Assembly (NCBI GenBank): GCA_022565395.1
Contig: JAIUMV010000034.1
Span: 1 to 37,770, forward strand
Source of the DNA: Marinobacter sp.
Lineage (GTDB): Bacteria > Pseudomonadota > Gammaproteobacteria > Pseudomonadales > Oleiphilaceae
Direction: 5' to 3'
DNA length: 37,770 nt
Shown here: positions 6,247-14,033 of the stretch, piece after piece
How positions within the stretch are numbered: position 1 is the stretch's first letter
Layout: every line of letters starts with the position of its first letter
The notes under the pieces: model-generated
What the model saw: the letters and a program-made list of their open reading frames with translations, nothing else
What the model was told of the DNA's origin: nothing
The model's database searches: none
Program-made: the position numbers and the translations under genes

Positions 6247-6265
6247 AGTTAACAGCTTGTTAGAT
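6247..6265 (-). other. Putative attI site (simple site at the array's 5' end)
   Basis: On the minus strand ATCTAAC-AAGCT-GTTAACT forms two inverted core boxes (RYYYAAC and GTTRRRY-like) five bases apart, as in integron simple recombination sites. The GTTAACT half is the exact counterpart of the outer box of attC site 9. It therefore marks the junction between the first cassette (5503-6252) and flanking DNA. A remnant of a truncated attC is the alternative. Confidence 0.6.
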
Positions 6266-6657
6266 AGCACGCTCCACGAACGCACAAATTTGACTGCTTC
6301 ATTATTACAAAACAAAACCCGAACCCAAAAACCAAAAATCCCTTTCAAAACAAAATCCTGAGCCCACCCCAACAGCCACCCCACGTATTCGCAACGCACC
6401 CCAATTGCCACCGGCCCAATCATACTGTACAAAACCACAGCGAGCAGGATTCATAGCCAGGCTGAAATCCACCCAGGCAGCGAGAACGAAACTAAGGGAG
6501 GGAAAAGACACCGACAAAAAATACGCTACCGCCCTGCCGGCTACCTGACATCCAATCCCTGGAAAAAAATGCACAGCCACTGAATCGTCAATATCCGGGC
6601 CGTTATCTGTGTTTTAATTTAATACCCACCATGCACCTTCGCAAGCCAAAAACCCAC
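6266..6657. other. Non-coding leader between attI and dinG; no integrase gene
   Basis: About 390 bases hold no convincing gene. On the minus strand the first part is markedly T/G-rich (repeated GTTTT and GGGTT runs), and a TAATAA at 6302-6307 might be a -10 of a cassette promoter but lacks a good -35. The notable elements are the attI-like site at its left end and the outward promoter with a LexA-type box at 6405-6440. None of the three plus-strand frames from 6440 to 6657 shows integrase motifs. The 3' end of dinG follows on the opposite strand. Confidence 0.6.
6405..6440 (+). promoter_or_regulatory. Outward promoter with LexA-type (SOS) box, likely relic intI promoter
   Basis: TTGCCA (6405-6410) and TACAAA (6428-6433) are 17 bp apart on the plus strand. 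The -10 lies inside CTGTACAAAACCACAG (6425-6440), which fits the LexA consensus CTGT-N8-ACAG and is preceded by TA as in TACTGT. Integron integrase promoters are known to be LexA-repressed through a box at this position. On the minus strand the same box sits directly beside a TATGAT (6419-6424), so a LexA-controlled promoter toward the cassettes is a weaker alternative. Confidence 0.55.
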
Positions 6658-8802
6658 TCACCGCTCAATCACCCGCCGAAACGGTGGCAATGAATCGAGC
6701 AGTAGTTGGCCATAGCGCCGGCTGACAATGCGCCGGTCCAGAATCGTCACCCTGCCCCGGTCCTGCTCTGTTCTCAGCAGTCGGCCCACCGCCTGTACCA
6801 ATTTAATAGAGGCGTCAGGCACGGTGATTTCCATAAACGGATTGCCACCGCGCTGGGTGACCCACTCCGCCAGGCTGGCTTCGATGGGGTCGTCGGGTAC
6901 GGCAAAGGGTAGCCGGGTGATGACCACGTGGCTGAGGTAGTGCCCGGGCAGGTCAATACCTTCGGCGAAACTGGCCACGCCGAACAGGACGCTGGGTTTG
7001 CCTGCGTCTACCCGTTCACAGTGCTGGCGCAGTACTTCTGCCTTGGCCATATCGTCCTGAGTCAGGATCAGGTCTGGGTAGCTGGCGGCCAGGCGGTCGC
7101 GGGTTTCTATCATTTGTCGGCGGGAGGTAAACAGTACCAGGGTCGCCTTCTCTTCTGCCCAGAGGGTGGGCAGCCGCTCTGCCAGAGCGTCGGCAAAGGC
7201 ATCGGCGTCCGTAGGCAGTGCCGTCATGCTGGGTACTTCCACCGTCGCCATATCGCTATAGCGGAAGGAGCTGGGCACCACCAGGTACTTGCTTTCTTCC
7301 GGCAGGCCAGCGCGGGCTTTCAGGCGGTCAAACCGGCCCAGGGCTGTGAGGGTGGCGCTGGTGAGTATGGCGCCATAGACCTGACTCCACAGGCGGGTGT
7401 ACAGCAGGCTGTCGGCGAGGACGGGACTGCTGAAGAAGGAGATGTCTTCACTGTGCTCCCAGCGCTGGCGTACTGACCAGCGGGCTGGCGGGGGGCCTCT
7501 GTCATCTTCGGCACGCTGGGTGGTCCAGGCTTTCCAGAGGCGCATCTGGTCTTCGGCGCGGGCATGGAAGGCGCCAATTACAGGGTACCAGGCTTCTGCG
7601 GTGTCCCGGTCCAGGTCCGGGTCCCGTTTGTCGTCGAAGGCTTTCTGCAGTTCTTCCACCAGTACACCCAGATGGCGGGTCAGTAGTGCTGTGGCATGCA
7701 GAGATTCCAGTGCCAGTGCCTGCAGGCTTTCCGGCAGCTCGCCGTCTGGGTAACGCCACTGGGCGGCCCGGCGTTCATCGGTCATGTCCCAGGGGGTTTG
7801 TGACTCCGCTTCCTCAAATACCCGCTGCAACACGTTATCCAGCTCCCGGCTGGCTTCGCTGATGCGCTCCACACTTTTGGCGGCGAGGCTGCTGGGAGGC
7901 AGATACGGGGGCATCTTGGCCAGCACCTGTGACATCTGCTTGAGCCAGTATTGGGTGCCGTGCAGGGGCACCTGCGCAGCAAAATGGCTGAGGGCTTTGT
8001 CTGGCAGGTGGTGGGCCTCATCAAAAATGAAGATAGCCTTGTCCGGATGAGGCAGTATGGCGCCGCCGCCGAGTGCGAGGTCAGCCATGACCAGGTCATG
8101 GTTGGCAACAATCACGTCGGCGGTTTCCAGATCCTTGCGGGCATCAAAAAACGCGCAGCTGTCAAAATAGCTGCAATGGCGATTGGTGCATTGACGGTGA
8201 TCGGTGGTGACCTGTCGCCAGATCTCATCGGGAATCTGCTGGGGCCAGTGATCACGGTCGCCATCCCACACCCGGCTGCCGTATTTGCCGAGCATATCTT
8301 CGTAGAATTCACGACTACCGGGCACTTCGTCCGTCTGGTCGTCCAGCAGAAACAGCGGCAGGTTGTCGCTGTCGGTGGCACCCTGCTCGTGCAGGCGGCC
8401 TTCCAACCGTGACATGCAGAGGTAGCGACCACGGCCTTTGGCCAGGGCCCAGGTGAAGCGCAAATCTGTATGCTTGAGCAGGTCTGGCAGGTCTTTGCTG
8501 ACGATCTGGTCCTGCAGGGCCACAGTGGCGGTGGAAACCACCAACTGTTTGTCCAGCGCCTTGGCCATGGGGATGGCGGCCACCAGATAGCCGAGGGTTT
8601 TACCGGTGCCGGTGCCGGCCTCCACCACACAGGCTGACGCCGGGGAGGTGCGTTTACCGTCCTGCTCGGTAATGGCAGACAGATAGCGGGCGATCTCTGC
8701 GATCATCAGCCGCTGACCATAACGGGCATTGACGCCCTTGCCTGCAAGCAGGTCACGGTAAGCCTGCTGGATTTCCTGTTTTACGCTTTCGGGGACTGAC
8801 AT
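6658..8802 (-). CDS. dinG: ATP-dependent DNA helicase DinG (XPD-like, Fe-S)
   Basis: A superfamily 2 iron-sulfur helicase that unwinds 5'-3', R-loops and G4 included in the family. The length is 714 residues against 716 in E. coli. Visible motifs are Walker A EAGTGTGKT (61-69), the four Fe-S cysteines Cys129, 205, 210 and 216, the DEAH box (261-264), an ILTSATL motif, and motif VI QAVGRLLRTEQDRGR near the C-terminus. The start was set at ATG 8802 because it overlaps the gspB stop (TAATG); an upstream TTG at 8820 is possible. It is the last gene of a run with mlaA, the patatin-like gene, gspA and gspB. No LexA box is visible directly upstream, so damage control would have to come from elsewhere. 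Confidence 0.93.
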   Translation of the reverse strand: MSVPESVKQEIQQAYRDLLAGKGVNARYGQRLMIAEIARYLSAITEQDGKRTSPASACVVEAGTGTGKTLGYLVAAIPMAKALDKQLVVSTATVALQDQIVSKDLPDLLKHTDLRFTWALAKGRGRYLCMSRLEGRLHEQGATDSDNLPLFLLDDQTDEVPGSREFYEDMLGKYGSRVWDGDRDHWPQQIPDEIWRQVTTDHRQCTNRHCSYFDSCAFFDARKDLETADVIVANHDLVMADLALGGGAILPHPDKAIFIFDEAHHLPDKALSHFAAQVPLHGTQYWLKQMSQVLAKMPPYLPPSSLAAKSVERISEASRELDNVLQRVFEEAESQTPWDMTDERRAAQWRYPDGELPESLQALALESLHATALLTRHLGVLVEELQKAFDDKRDPDLDRDTAEAWYPVIGAFHARAEDQMRLWKAWTTQRAEDDRGPPPARWSVRQRWEHSEDISFFSSPVLADSLLYTRLWSQVYGAILTSATLTALGRFDRLKARAGLPEESKYLVVPSSFRYSDMATVEVPSMTALPTDADAFADALAERLPTLWAEEKATLVLFTSRRQMIETRDRLAASYPDLILTQDDMAKAEVLRQHCERVDAGKPSVLFGVASFAEGIDLPGHYLSHVVITRLPFAVPDDPIEASLAEWVTQRGGNPFMEITVPDASIKLVQAVGRLLRTEQDRGRVTILDRRIVSRRYGQLLLDSLPPFRRVIER

Positions 8803-9500
8803 TAACGAGGGCTTACCCAATCTCTTACCACGCCTACCCGGAAGCGTTGGCCATGCATCATCAGGACCACACCGTCTGATGTGATCTGCTCAACCCGTAT
8901 ACCGGCAAAGCTGTCGCCTGGTGCCAGGTAATGGTCGTTGATGATAACACGGCGGCCCGCCGGATCTGAGGTAAACAGGTGGCTGTTGAATACCAGATTC
9001 GGCACAGCACGCTGAAATGCCAGAGGCATTTCTATCAGGTGGGGCACGCGGCTGGTTGAGCCCTGGGCCAGATCAGCCGGTAACACCCGTGGGTTGTTTG
9101 ATGGCACGATGAGCGTGGGCGCTTCCTGCACCTCGGCTACGGGCTCAGGCGCACGTTCTTCAGTCGCTATGACGGGTGGTTCCGGCTCAATAGCTGCGTT
9201 TTGCGGCGTTATCTCGGAACCCTCAACAACTGTGGATGGTGCCATGGATGGTGCCGGAGCTTCTATCGGGGCTACGGCTTGCACCGGCGCTTGCGCCACG
9301 TCCGGCGCGCTGCGATCTGGCCACAGCCATACCAACAGCACCAGTGCATTGAGGGTCAGCGCCAGGGCAAGCAGTGCCAGCCAGGGCATCCGGCGGCGGG
9401 GCGGCTTATGTATGAGCTGGAATTGCTGGCCAAGATCGGGCACGCGCCCCTGCTGACGTTCAGCCTCTGACTTACGAAGTGCATCAAGAATATAGGACAT
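8802..9500 (-). CDS. gspB: General secretion pathway protein B (GspB/ExeB-like)
   Basis: The 232-residue protein starts with MSYILDALRKSEAERQ, the usual N-terminal signature of GspB. A single membrane segment lies at about residues 39-62, followed by a Pro/Ala/Glu-rich periplasmic linker (70-150). The C-terminal T2SSB domain (about 165-232) ends in a PulB-like beta fold (VFNSHLFTSDPAGRRVIINDHYLAPGDSF). With GspA it helps insert the type II secretion outer-membrane secretin through the peptidoglycan. It overlaps gspA and dinG by TAATG junctions at either end, indicating coupled translation. No other T2SS genes are in the window. Confidence 0.92.
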   Translation of the reverse strand: MSYILDALRKSEAERQQGRVPDLGQQFQLIHKPPRRRMPWLALLALALTLNALVLLVWLWPDRSAPDVAQAPVQAVAPIEAPAPSMAPSTVVEGSEITPQNAAIEPEPPVIATEERAPEPVAEVQEAPTLIVPSNNPRVLPADLAQGSTSRVPHLIEMPLAFQRAVPNLVFNSHLFTSDPAGRRVIINDHYLAPGDSFAGIRVEQITSDGVVLMMHGQRFRVGVVRDWVSPR

Positions 9501-11242
9501 TACTCAATCTCTGCGGCACGGGCATGCAGGGTGGGCCCGGCGGTCAGTCTGGGCACGGAGCGGCTAAGCTCACTGTTGATATGAATCAGCGTAACCGCGC
9601 CGGGAATACCATCCGTAGTAAGGCCCTTGATACCCTGAAACCAACGCACCTGGGCTTCCAGCGGTGCGCCCAGCAATTCGCGGGTCTGCGCCGGGTCATC
9701 GGTATGGCGCTGTACCAGTTGCATCATCTGCATGGATAGCCAGGTACGGGCTTCGCTGCGTTCGCTCAGGTCAATCACCGCCTGCCCGCTGGGGGGGAGT
9801 CGCCACAGCAGGGTGAAATCCCCCATCCAGTAACGCTCCAGATCCTGTCGGTCCAAGGTTACCGACTCATCCGCCATCAGCACTTTTACTTTATCCCCTT
9901 CCACGCTCTGCAGGGTGAGATAGAAATCACCCTTTTGTGGCACGCTCAGGCGCAGAATCGCCGGGCGATCCAGGGTGGTAAGGCTGCGCCAGCTGCCCTG
10001 CCGGTGTAGGCAGCGTAAACCTGCGGTATCCGCAAAGTTGCAGGCAATGGGGCTACTAGCTGGCTGATAGTCATGGCCCCAGAGACGGAACAGGGCGGCA
10101 AAGGCATCAGCACGGGTTAAGGTGTCCGGCAGGGTGGACAGCAGATCATCCAGGCGCAGGCCCGGGGCGGGAGCAGGCGGTTCAACAGGCGCCGGTGTTA
10201 CAGCGGATACGGACGGCTGAGGCACCGGTTCAGACTCAGTGGCCTCGGCGGGTTCGCGGTCCACAACCCCCTGCCCCATGGGCACTGGTGTGGGTTCTTC
10301 CAGCGCTTGTACCGGTTCTACAATGCCACGATCGAGAACGTAGAGCATGGCAGTCGCCATCACCAGCAGCACCGCCATGATGGGGAGCCATAACCGCCAC
10401 CAGGGTTTTGGGCGGGCGCTGGCATGAATACGCTGAGCGCCAAAAACCTCTTTCGCCGCCTTTCGGATATGACTGGCCTCAATGCGATGGGTGCCTTCCG
10501 CATAAGCACCCAGCAGGGCGCGATCGGCAATCAGGTTGATCAGCCGGGGGATGCCCTGGCTGGCGCGGTAAAGAGCTGCAATGGCGGGTGCGGTGAAGAT
10601 ATCCGCCGTGCGCTGGCCCGCCACACTCAGGCGGTATTTGAGGTAAGGCACCACCTCGTGGCGTTCAAGAGCGTCCAGATGGTAGCGGGCGGTTACCCGC
10701 TGCGCCAGTTGCCGTAGCTCCGGTTTGATAAGCATGTCCTGCAGTTCCGGCTGCCCCAGCAAAACGATTTGTAGCAGCTTTTTCTCTGCCGTCTCAAGAT
10801 TGGTTAGCAGGCGAAGCTGTTCCAGTACGTCGGCAGACAGATTCTGCGCCTCGTCGATCAACAATACGGGGTGCCGGCCCGCACTGTGAGCCTTCAGCAG
10901 ATGCTGGTTGAGCAGGTCAATCAACCGCTTGAAGGAGGCCCCGGCAGGGTGAGGAATTTCGAACTCGTCGCAGATGGCAGACAGCAGTTCCCGTGCCGAC
11001 AGGCGCGGGTTCAGGATCAGGGCAATGTCCACATGCTCCGGGACATTATCAAGAAAACAGCGGCTTACGGTGGTTTTACCGGTGCCAACCTCGCCGGTAA
11101 TGACAATAAACCCGCCCTGCCCCTTCACCCCATACATGAGGTGCGCCAGTGCTTCCTTGTGGCGCTCGCTGAGGTACAGGTAGCGGGGGTCAGGCGCTAT
11201 GGAGAACGGGGGTTCCCGCAGGCCAAAAAAGTCGTAGTACAT
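9500..11242 (-). CDS. gspA: General secretion pathway ATPase GspA/ExeA with peptidoglycan-binding domain
   Basis: The 580-residue protein has an N-terminal AAA ATPase: MYYDFFGLREPPFSIAPDP entry motif, Walker A GEVGTGKTT (50-58), Walker B VLLIDEAQNL (126-135). A membrane segment follows at about 283-305, then a Pro/Glu-rich linker. The periplasmic part ends in a peptidoglycan-binding type domain (VRWFQGIKGLTTDGIPGAVTL). In Aeromonas, ExeA binds peptidoglycan and with ExeB assembles the ExeD secretin. The ATG at 11242 follows GGAGCGCT. The patatin-like gene ends ten bases upstream. Exosortase-associated ATPases share the N-terminal half, but gspB downstream favours GspA. Confidence 0.92.
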   Translation of the reverse strand: MYYDFFGLREPPFSIAPDPRYLYLSERHKEALAHLMYGVKGQGGFIVITGEVGTGKTTVSRCFLDNVPEHVDIALILNPRLSARELLSAICDEFEIPHPAGASFKRLIDLLNQHLLKAHSAGRHPVLLIDEAQNLSADVLEQLRLLTNLETAEKKLLQIVLLGQPELQDMLIKPELRQLAQRVTARYHLDALERHEVVPYLKYRLSVAGQRTADIFTAPAIAALYRASQGIPRLINLIADRALLGAYAEGTHRIEASHIRKAAKEVFGAQRIHASARPKPWWRLWLPIMAVLLVMATAMLYVLDRGIVEPVQALEEPTPVPMGQGVVDREPAEATESEPVPQPSVSAVTPAPVEPPAPAPGLRLDDLLSTLPDTLTRADAFAALFRLWGHDYQPASSPIACNFADTAGLRCLHRQGSWRSLTTLDRPAILRLSVPQKGDFYLTLQSVEGDKVKVLMADESVTLDRQDLERYWMGDFTLLWRLPPSGQAVIDLSERSEARTWLSMQMMQLVQRHTDDPAQTRELLGAPLEAQVRWFQGIKGLTTDGIPGAVTLIHINSELSRSVPRLTAGPTLHARAAEIE

Positions 11243-11251
11243 AGCGCTCCG

Positions 11252-12733
11252 TCAGCTGCTTTTACCGGGTGAGACCAGTCGTAGCTCTACCCGGCCGGTC
11301 CGTTGCTGAGCTTTGATTTTGTTGACGCACCGTTCCAGGGTTTGTGCCACCTTGGCGTGGGAGCGGATCATGGAGATCTTGGGCCAGGTGGCCCGCTCGC
11401 CTTCCAGAGTCATACGGCGGACAAAGGCCGGGTCGGGGTTGCTCAGCATCCGGCTGTAGTGCCAGATGTTGTAGCTGGGCGCTATGGTAACATCGCCGGA
11501 GTATCGCTGCGCCATGATTGTGTAGAGATGACCGGCCACCTGCCGCAACAACTCCGTACCCACACGCTTGCGCAGGAAGTCAAACAGCCCCCGGCCGTGG
11601 AATTTGATTTCGGATTTGAGCAGGTGGAATGGCAGGCCCGGTATGGAGACTTTTTCATCCCGGCCATGGCTGCTGAGGAATGGCACCACATGAGGGTTGG
11701 TTTGGCTGACAATCATGAAGTTCACATCATGCAGGTGCATGAGCCGCTCCACCGGCAGGTCGCTGACCACCGAGCCGTCCACGAATTTGAGCCTGGGCAT
11801 GTAGGGCAGCACGCTGCCGTGCATATCCTTTTTCATCAGGGTCACCGGCGGGAATATGCCGGGCACCGCTGCTGATGCCAGCGCCGCGCTCCACACCAAC
11901 ATATAGGGTGAGGTATAGCCACACAGTAAACGTGCCTGCTGATTACGCTGGATGGGGGACACGCTGATATTGATGGAGCGGCCGGTACGGCGGAAGGCTT
12001 CCTCAAAGGTATACTCGCCGATGTTGGAGCGCAGGTTGTCCTGCAACTGCTCCTGCTCCATAAACCCTTCACCCCGCAGGCCGCTGATAATGCCCCGCCA
12101 GCGCCAAGCTTTGAGGTTGTGGGTTTCCGGGTTCAGCATATCCGGCAGCTCGGCATCGGTGTGGGTGCCCAGCATGCCGGCGATAACAGCCCCCACGCTG
12201 GAACCCGCCACCACCTGCGGTAACAGGCCGCGCTCCCACAGTGCTTTGATAACCCCCAGGTGGAACATGCCCAGGGTGGCGCCGCCGCTCAGCAGCAGCG
12301 CGGGGCGACCGTAACTGCGTCGGGTATCGCGGAAAAACTGCAGTTTCTCCTCCTGCTCAAAGCCCGGTATGGCGTGGTCACAGAGAAACTCCAGAGACTC
12401 GCTGACCTGCTGCAGATAGGCTTCAATCAGGTGTTTGGTGCCAACATGGGCATTGGCGTAGAGGGCTGGATTGGCGAGGTTACCGACATCATGATGCAGG
12501 CCTTCCCGCAATGACCGTTTCAGGCGCTCATAATCCTTGTTGCGCTGGTACTGGCGCAGATTGGAGAGGCGCTCGTAGATGAGTTCGTAGTGGTAAAGGT
12601 CAGAGACAAACTCCTCCTTCCATTCCATCTTGCCCTCAAGGTAATCGAGCTCCAGCGCTGCCGCTTTCCAGGTTTCATAGTTGGTCGCCTCCGCCAGCAT
12701 GGTGCGGAATTTCTGTACGCGACTGTTCACCAT
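11252..12733 (-). CDS. Patatin-like lipase with N-terminal DUF3336
   Basis: The 493-residue protein has a helical N-terminal DUF3336 region (about 1-140) followed by a patatin catalytic domain. The oxyanion loop is GGATLGMFHLG (150-160), the nucleophile elbow GSSVG has Ser179, and the dyad Asp is Asp319 in FVDGSVVSDLP. Relatives include the yeast Tgl3/4/5 triacylglycerol lipases and proteobacterial phospholipases; acyl-ester hydrolysis is firm, the substrate is not. No signal peptide is visible, so it is probably cytoplasmic or membrane-associated. The gene lies 28 bases after mlaA and ten before gspA on the same strand. Its pairing with mlaA fits envelope lipid turnover. Confidence 0.88.
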   Translation of the reverse strand: MVNSRVQKFRTMLAEATNYETWKAAALELDYLEGKMEWKEEFVSDLYHYELIYERLSNLRQYQRNKDYERLKRSLREGLHHDVGNLANPALYANAHVGTKHLIEAYLQQVSESLEFLCDHAIPGFEQEEKLQFFRDTRRSYGRPALLLSGGATLGMFHLGVIKALWERGLLPQVVAGSSVGAVIAGMLGTHTDAELPDMLNPETHNLKAWRWRGIISGLRGEGFMEQEQLQDNLRSNIGEYTFEEAFRRTGRSINISVSPIQRNQQARLLCGYTSPYMLVWSAALASAAVPGIFPPVTLMKKDMHGSVLPYMPRLKFVDGSVVSDLPVERLMHLHDVNFMIVSQTNPHVVPFLSSHGRDEKVSIPGLPFHLLKSEIKFHGRGLFDFLRKRVGTELLRQVAGHLYTIMAQRYSGDVTIAPSYNIWHYSRMLSNPDPAFVRRMTLEGERATWPKISMIRSHAKVAQTLERCVNKIKAQQRTGRVELRLVSPGKSS

Positions 12734-12761
12734 GGTTCACCTCGCCGGTCGTCTGCTGACC

Positions 12762-13553
12762 TCAGAAATCATCCAGCCAGTCGTCGTCATCTGCAAAGGG
12801 ATCGGAGAGCACCCGGCCTTCGTTGATGAGAAAGTCACGACGCTGCATATAGGCATTACGCATAAAAGTATAGCGGTCACCGGTGATAAAGCCTTCCACC
12901 GGTATAAGTTCGGAGCGGATATCCACCACCTGCATGGCCCGCAGCGCATACCATTCCGGGCGTTCAATGTAGTCCCAGGCCGTTGGCACAATGGTCATGT
13001 CAAAGGCAAAGCCCGTCAGGTCACGGGGGTTGGATGGCCCCAACAGCGGCAGCATCAGAAAGGGGCCGCTGTTGACACCGTAGTGCCCCAACACCATGCC
13101 GAAGTCCTGACGCTTCTCAGGTAACTGAAACACCGTTGCCACATCAAACAACCCGCCCAGACCAAACACGGTATTGTAGGTAAACCGCCCGGCCGCGGTG
13201 ACTGAAGACTCAAGATCAAGCTTCAATACGCTGTTGGAAAAGTTACGAATCTCACCAAGGTTGCTGAAAAAGTCCGTAAACCGGTTACGCACGAATTCCG
13301 GTGTCACCTTTCTATAGGTAGACGCCACCGGCTTGAGGAAGTTCCGGTCCACAAACTCGTTGAAGCTGAAGACCCGACGGTTCCAGTTTTCATAGGGGTC
13401 TTGGACAGAGGCGGCACGGGGCTGCTGAAACTCATCCGCCTCAAAGTCCTGGGCCAGTGCGGGCGTGACCAGCAGCAGACTGAGGCTGAGTATCAGCATG
13501 CGCCAGAGCGCTGAAACTCCGGGGCGTTTTTGTTGTGAACCGTATTGTGACAT
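12762..13553 (-). CDS. mlaA: MlaA (VacJ) outer-membrane phospholipid transport component
   Basis: MlaA removes misplaced phospholipid from the outer leaflet of the outer membrane and passes it to MlaC. The 263-residue protein has a signal peptide ending LLLVTPALAQ and family hallmarks DPYENWNRRVFSFNEFVDR, VRNRFTDFFSNLGEIRNFSN, DFGMVLGHYGVNSGPFLMLPLLGPSNPRD, and an acidic tail (DPFADDDDWLDDF). E. coli MlaA is a lipoprotein; here no cysteine exists in the whole protein, so it would be cut by signal peptidase I. The ATG at 13553 was chosen over a GTG at 13577; the ribosome site is weak for both. The rest of the mla genes are not in the window. Confidence 0.92.
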   Translation of the reverse strand: MSQYGSQQKRPGVSALWRMLILSLSLLLVTPALAQDFEADEFQQPRAASVQDPYENWNRRVFSFNEFVDRNFLKPVASTYRKVTPEFVRNRFTDFFSNLGEIRNFSNSVLKLDLESSVTAAGRFTYNTVFGLGGLFDVATVFQLPEKRQDFGMVLGHYGVNSGPFLMLPLLGPSNPRDLTGFAFDMTIVPTAWDYIERPEWYALRAMQVVDIRSELIPVEGFITGDRYTFMRNAYMQRRDFLINEGRVLSDPFADDDDWLDDF

Positions 13554-13606
13554 TATGCGTTGCTTGATCTGTAACACGTGTATGTTAATCCCGGGAGTAT
13601 GACAGC

Positions 13607-14011
13607 ATGGCCGTTCAAGGTAACCTGGCCCACAGCATTTTGATCCCCTTGCGATGGGGTGATATGGACGCCTACGGGCACGCCAACAATACGGTGTATT
13701 TCCGTTTCTTTGAAGAAGCGCGCATTAACTGGCTTTCCAGCCTGAGCCTGAACACGACAACAGAAGGCACAGGGCCCATCATCATTACCGCGGGCGCGAC
13801 CTTTCTCAAGGAGCTGAACTACCCCGCCACACTGGAAGTGAAAACCTACACTGGAAAGGCAGGCAATACCAGCCTGGAAACCTTCCATGAGGTGATCGAC
13901 AGCGTTACAGGGGTGGTTTATGCGGAGGGTTACGCAAAAATCGTCTGGTTTGATCACCAAACCCGGGGCTCAGTGCCACTGCCAGAGAAACTCCGGCAGC
14001 TGGCGCTGTAA
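13607..14011 (+). CDS. Hotdog-fold acyl-CoA thioesterase (4HBT, YbgC-like)
   Basis: The 134-residue protein is one hotdog domain. The catalytic-loop motif RWGDMDAYGHANNTVYFRFFEEAR (17-40) carries the Asp and the conserved HxN-Y/F pattern of YbgC/FadM-type thioesterases. It should hydrolyse acyl-CoA or acyl-ACP thioesters; chain-length preference cannot be read. The ATG at 13607 has a GGGAG about ten bases upstream. It is divergent from mlaA with a 53-bp gap, and its end lies 22 bases from that of the convergent FabH-like gene. Its neighbours suggest a fatty-acid role. Confidence 0.88.
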   Translation: MAVQGNLAHSILIPLRWGDMDAYGHANNTVYFRFFEEARINWLSSLSLNTTTEGTGPIIITAGATFLKELNYPATLEVKTYTGKAGNTSLETFHEVIDSVTGVVYAEGYAKIVWFDHQTRGSVPLPEKLRQLAL

Positions 14012-14033
14012 ACCGCACGGTCTATCCGCAGGC

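Noticed and set aside
6423-6440. LexA-type box as the SOS operator of dinG
   Set aside because: It lies beyond the 3' end of dinG, more than 2 kb from its start, so it cannot control its transcription.
6305-6580. 91-codon minus-strand frame over the attI-dinG gap
   Set aside because: It has no ribosome site, low-complexity Gly/Phe/Trp composition from the G/T-rich strand, and spans the LexA-type box and promoter; most likely non-coding.
9500-11242. gspA as an exosortase-associated ATPase
   Set aside because: The N-terminal half is similar, but the peptidoglycan-binding C-terminus and gspB directly after it favour GspA; the PrsK locus is 25 kb away.
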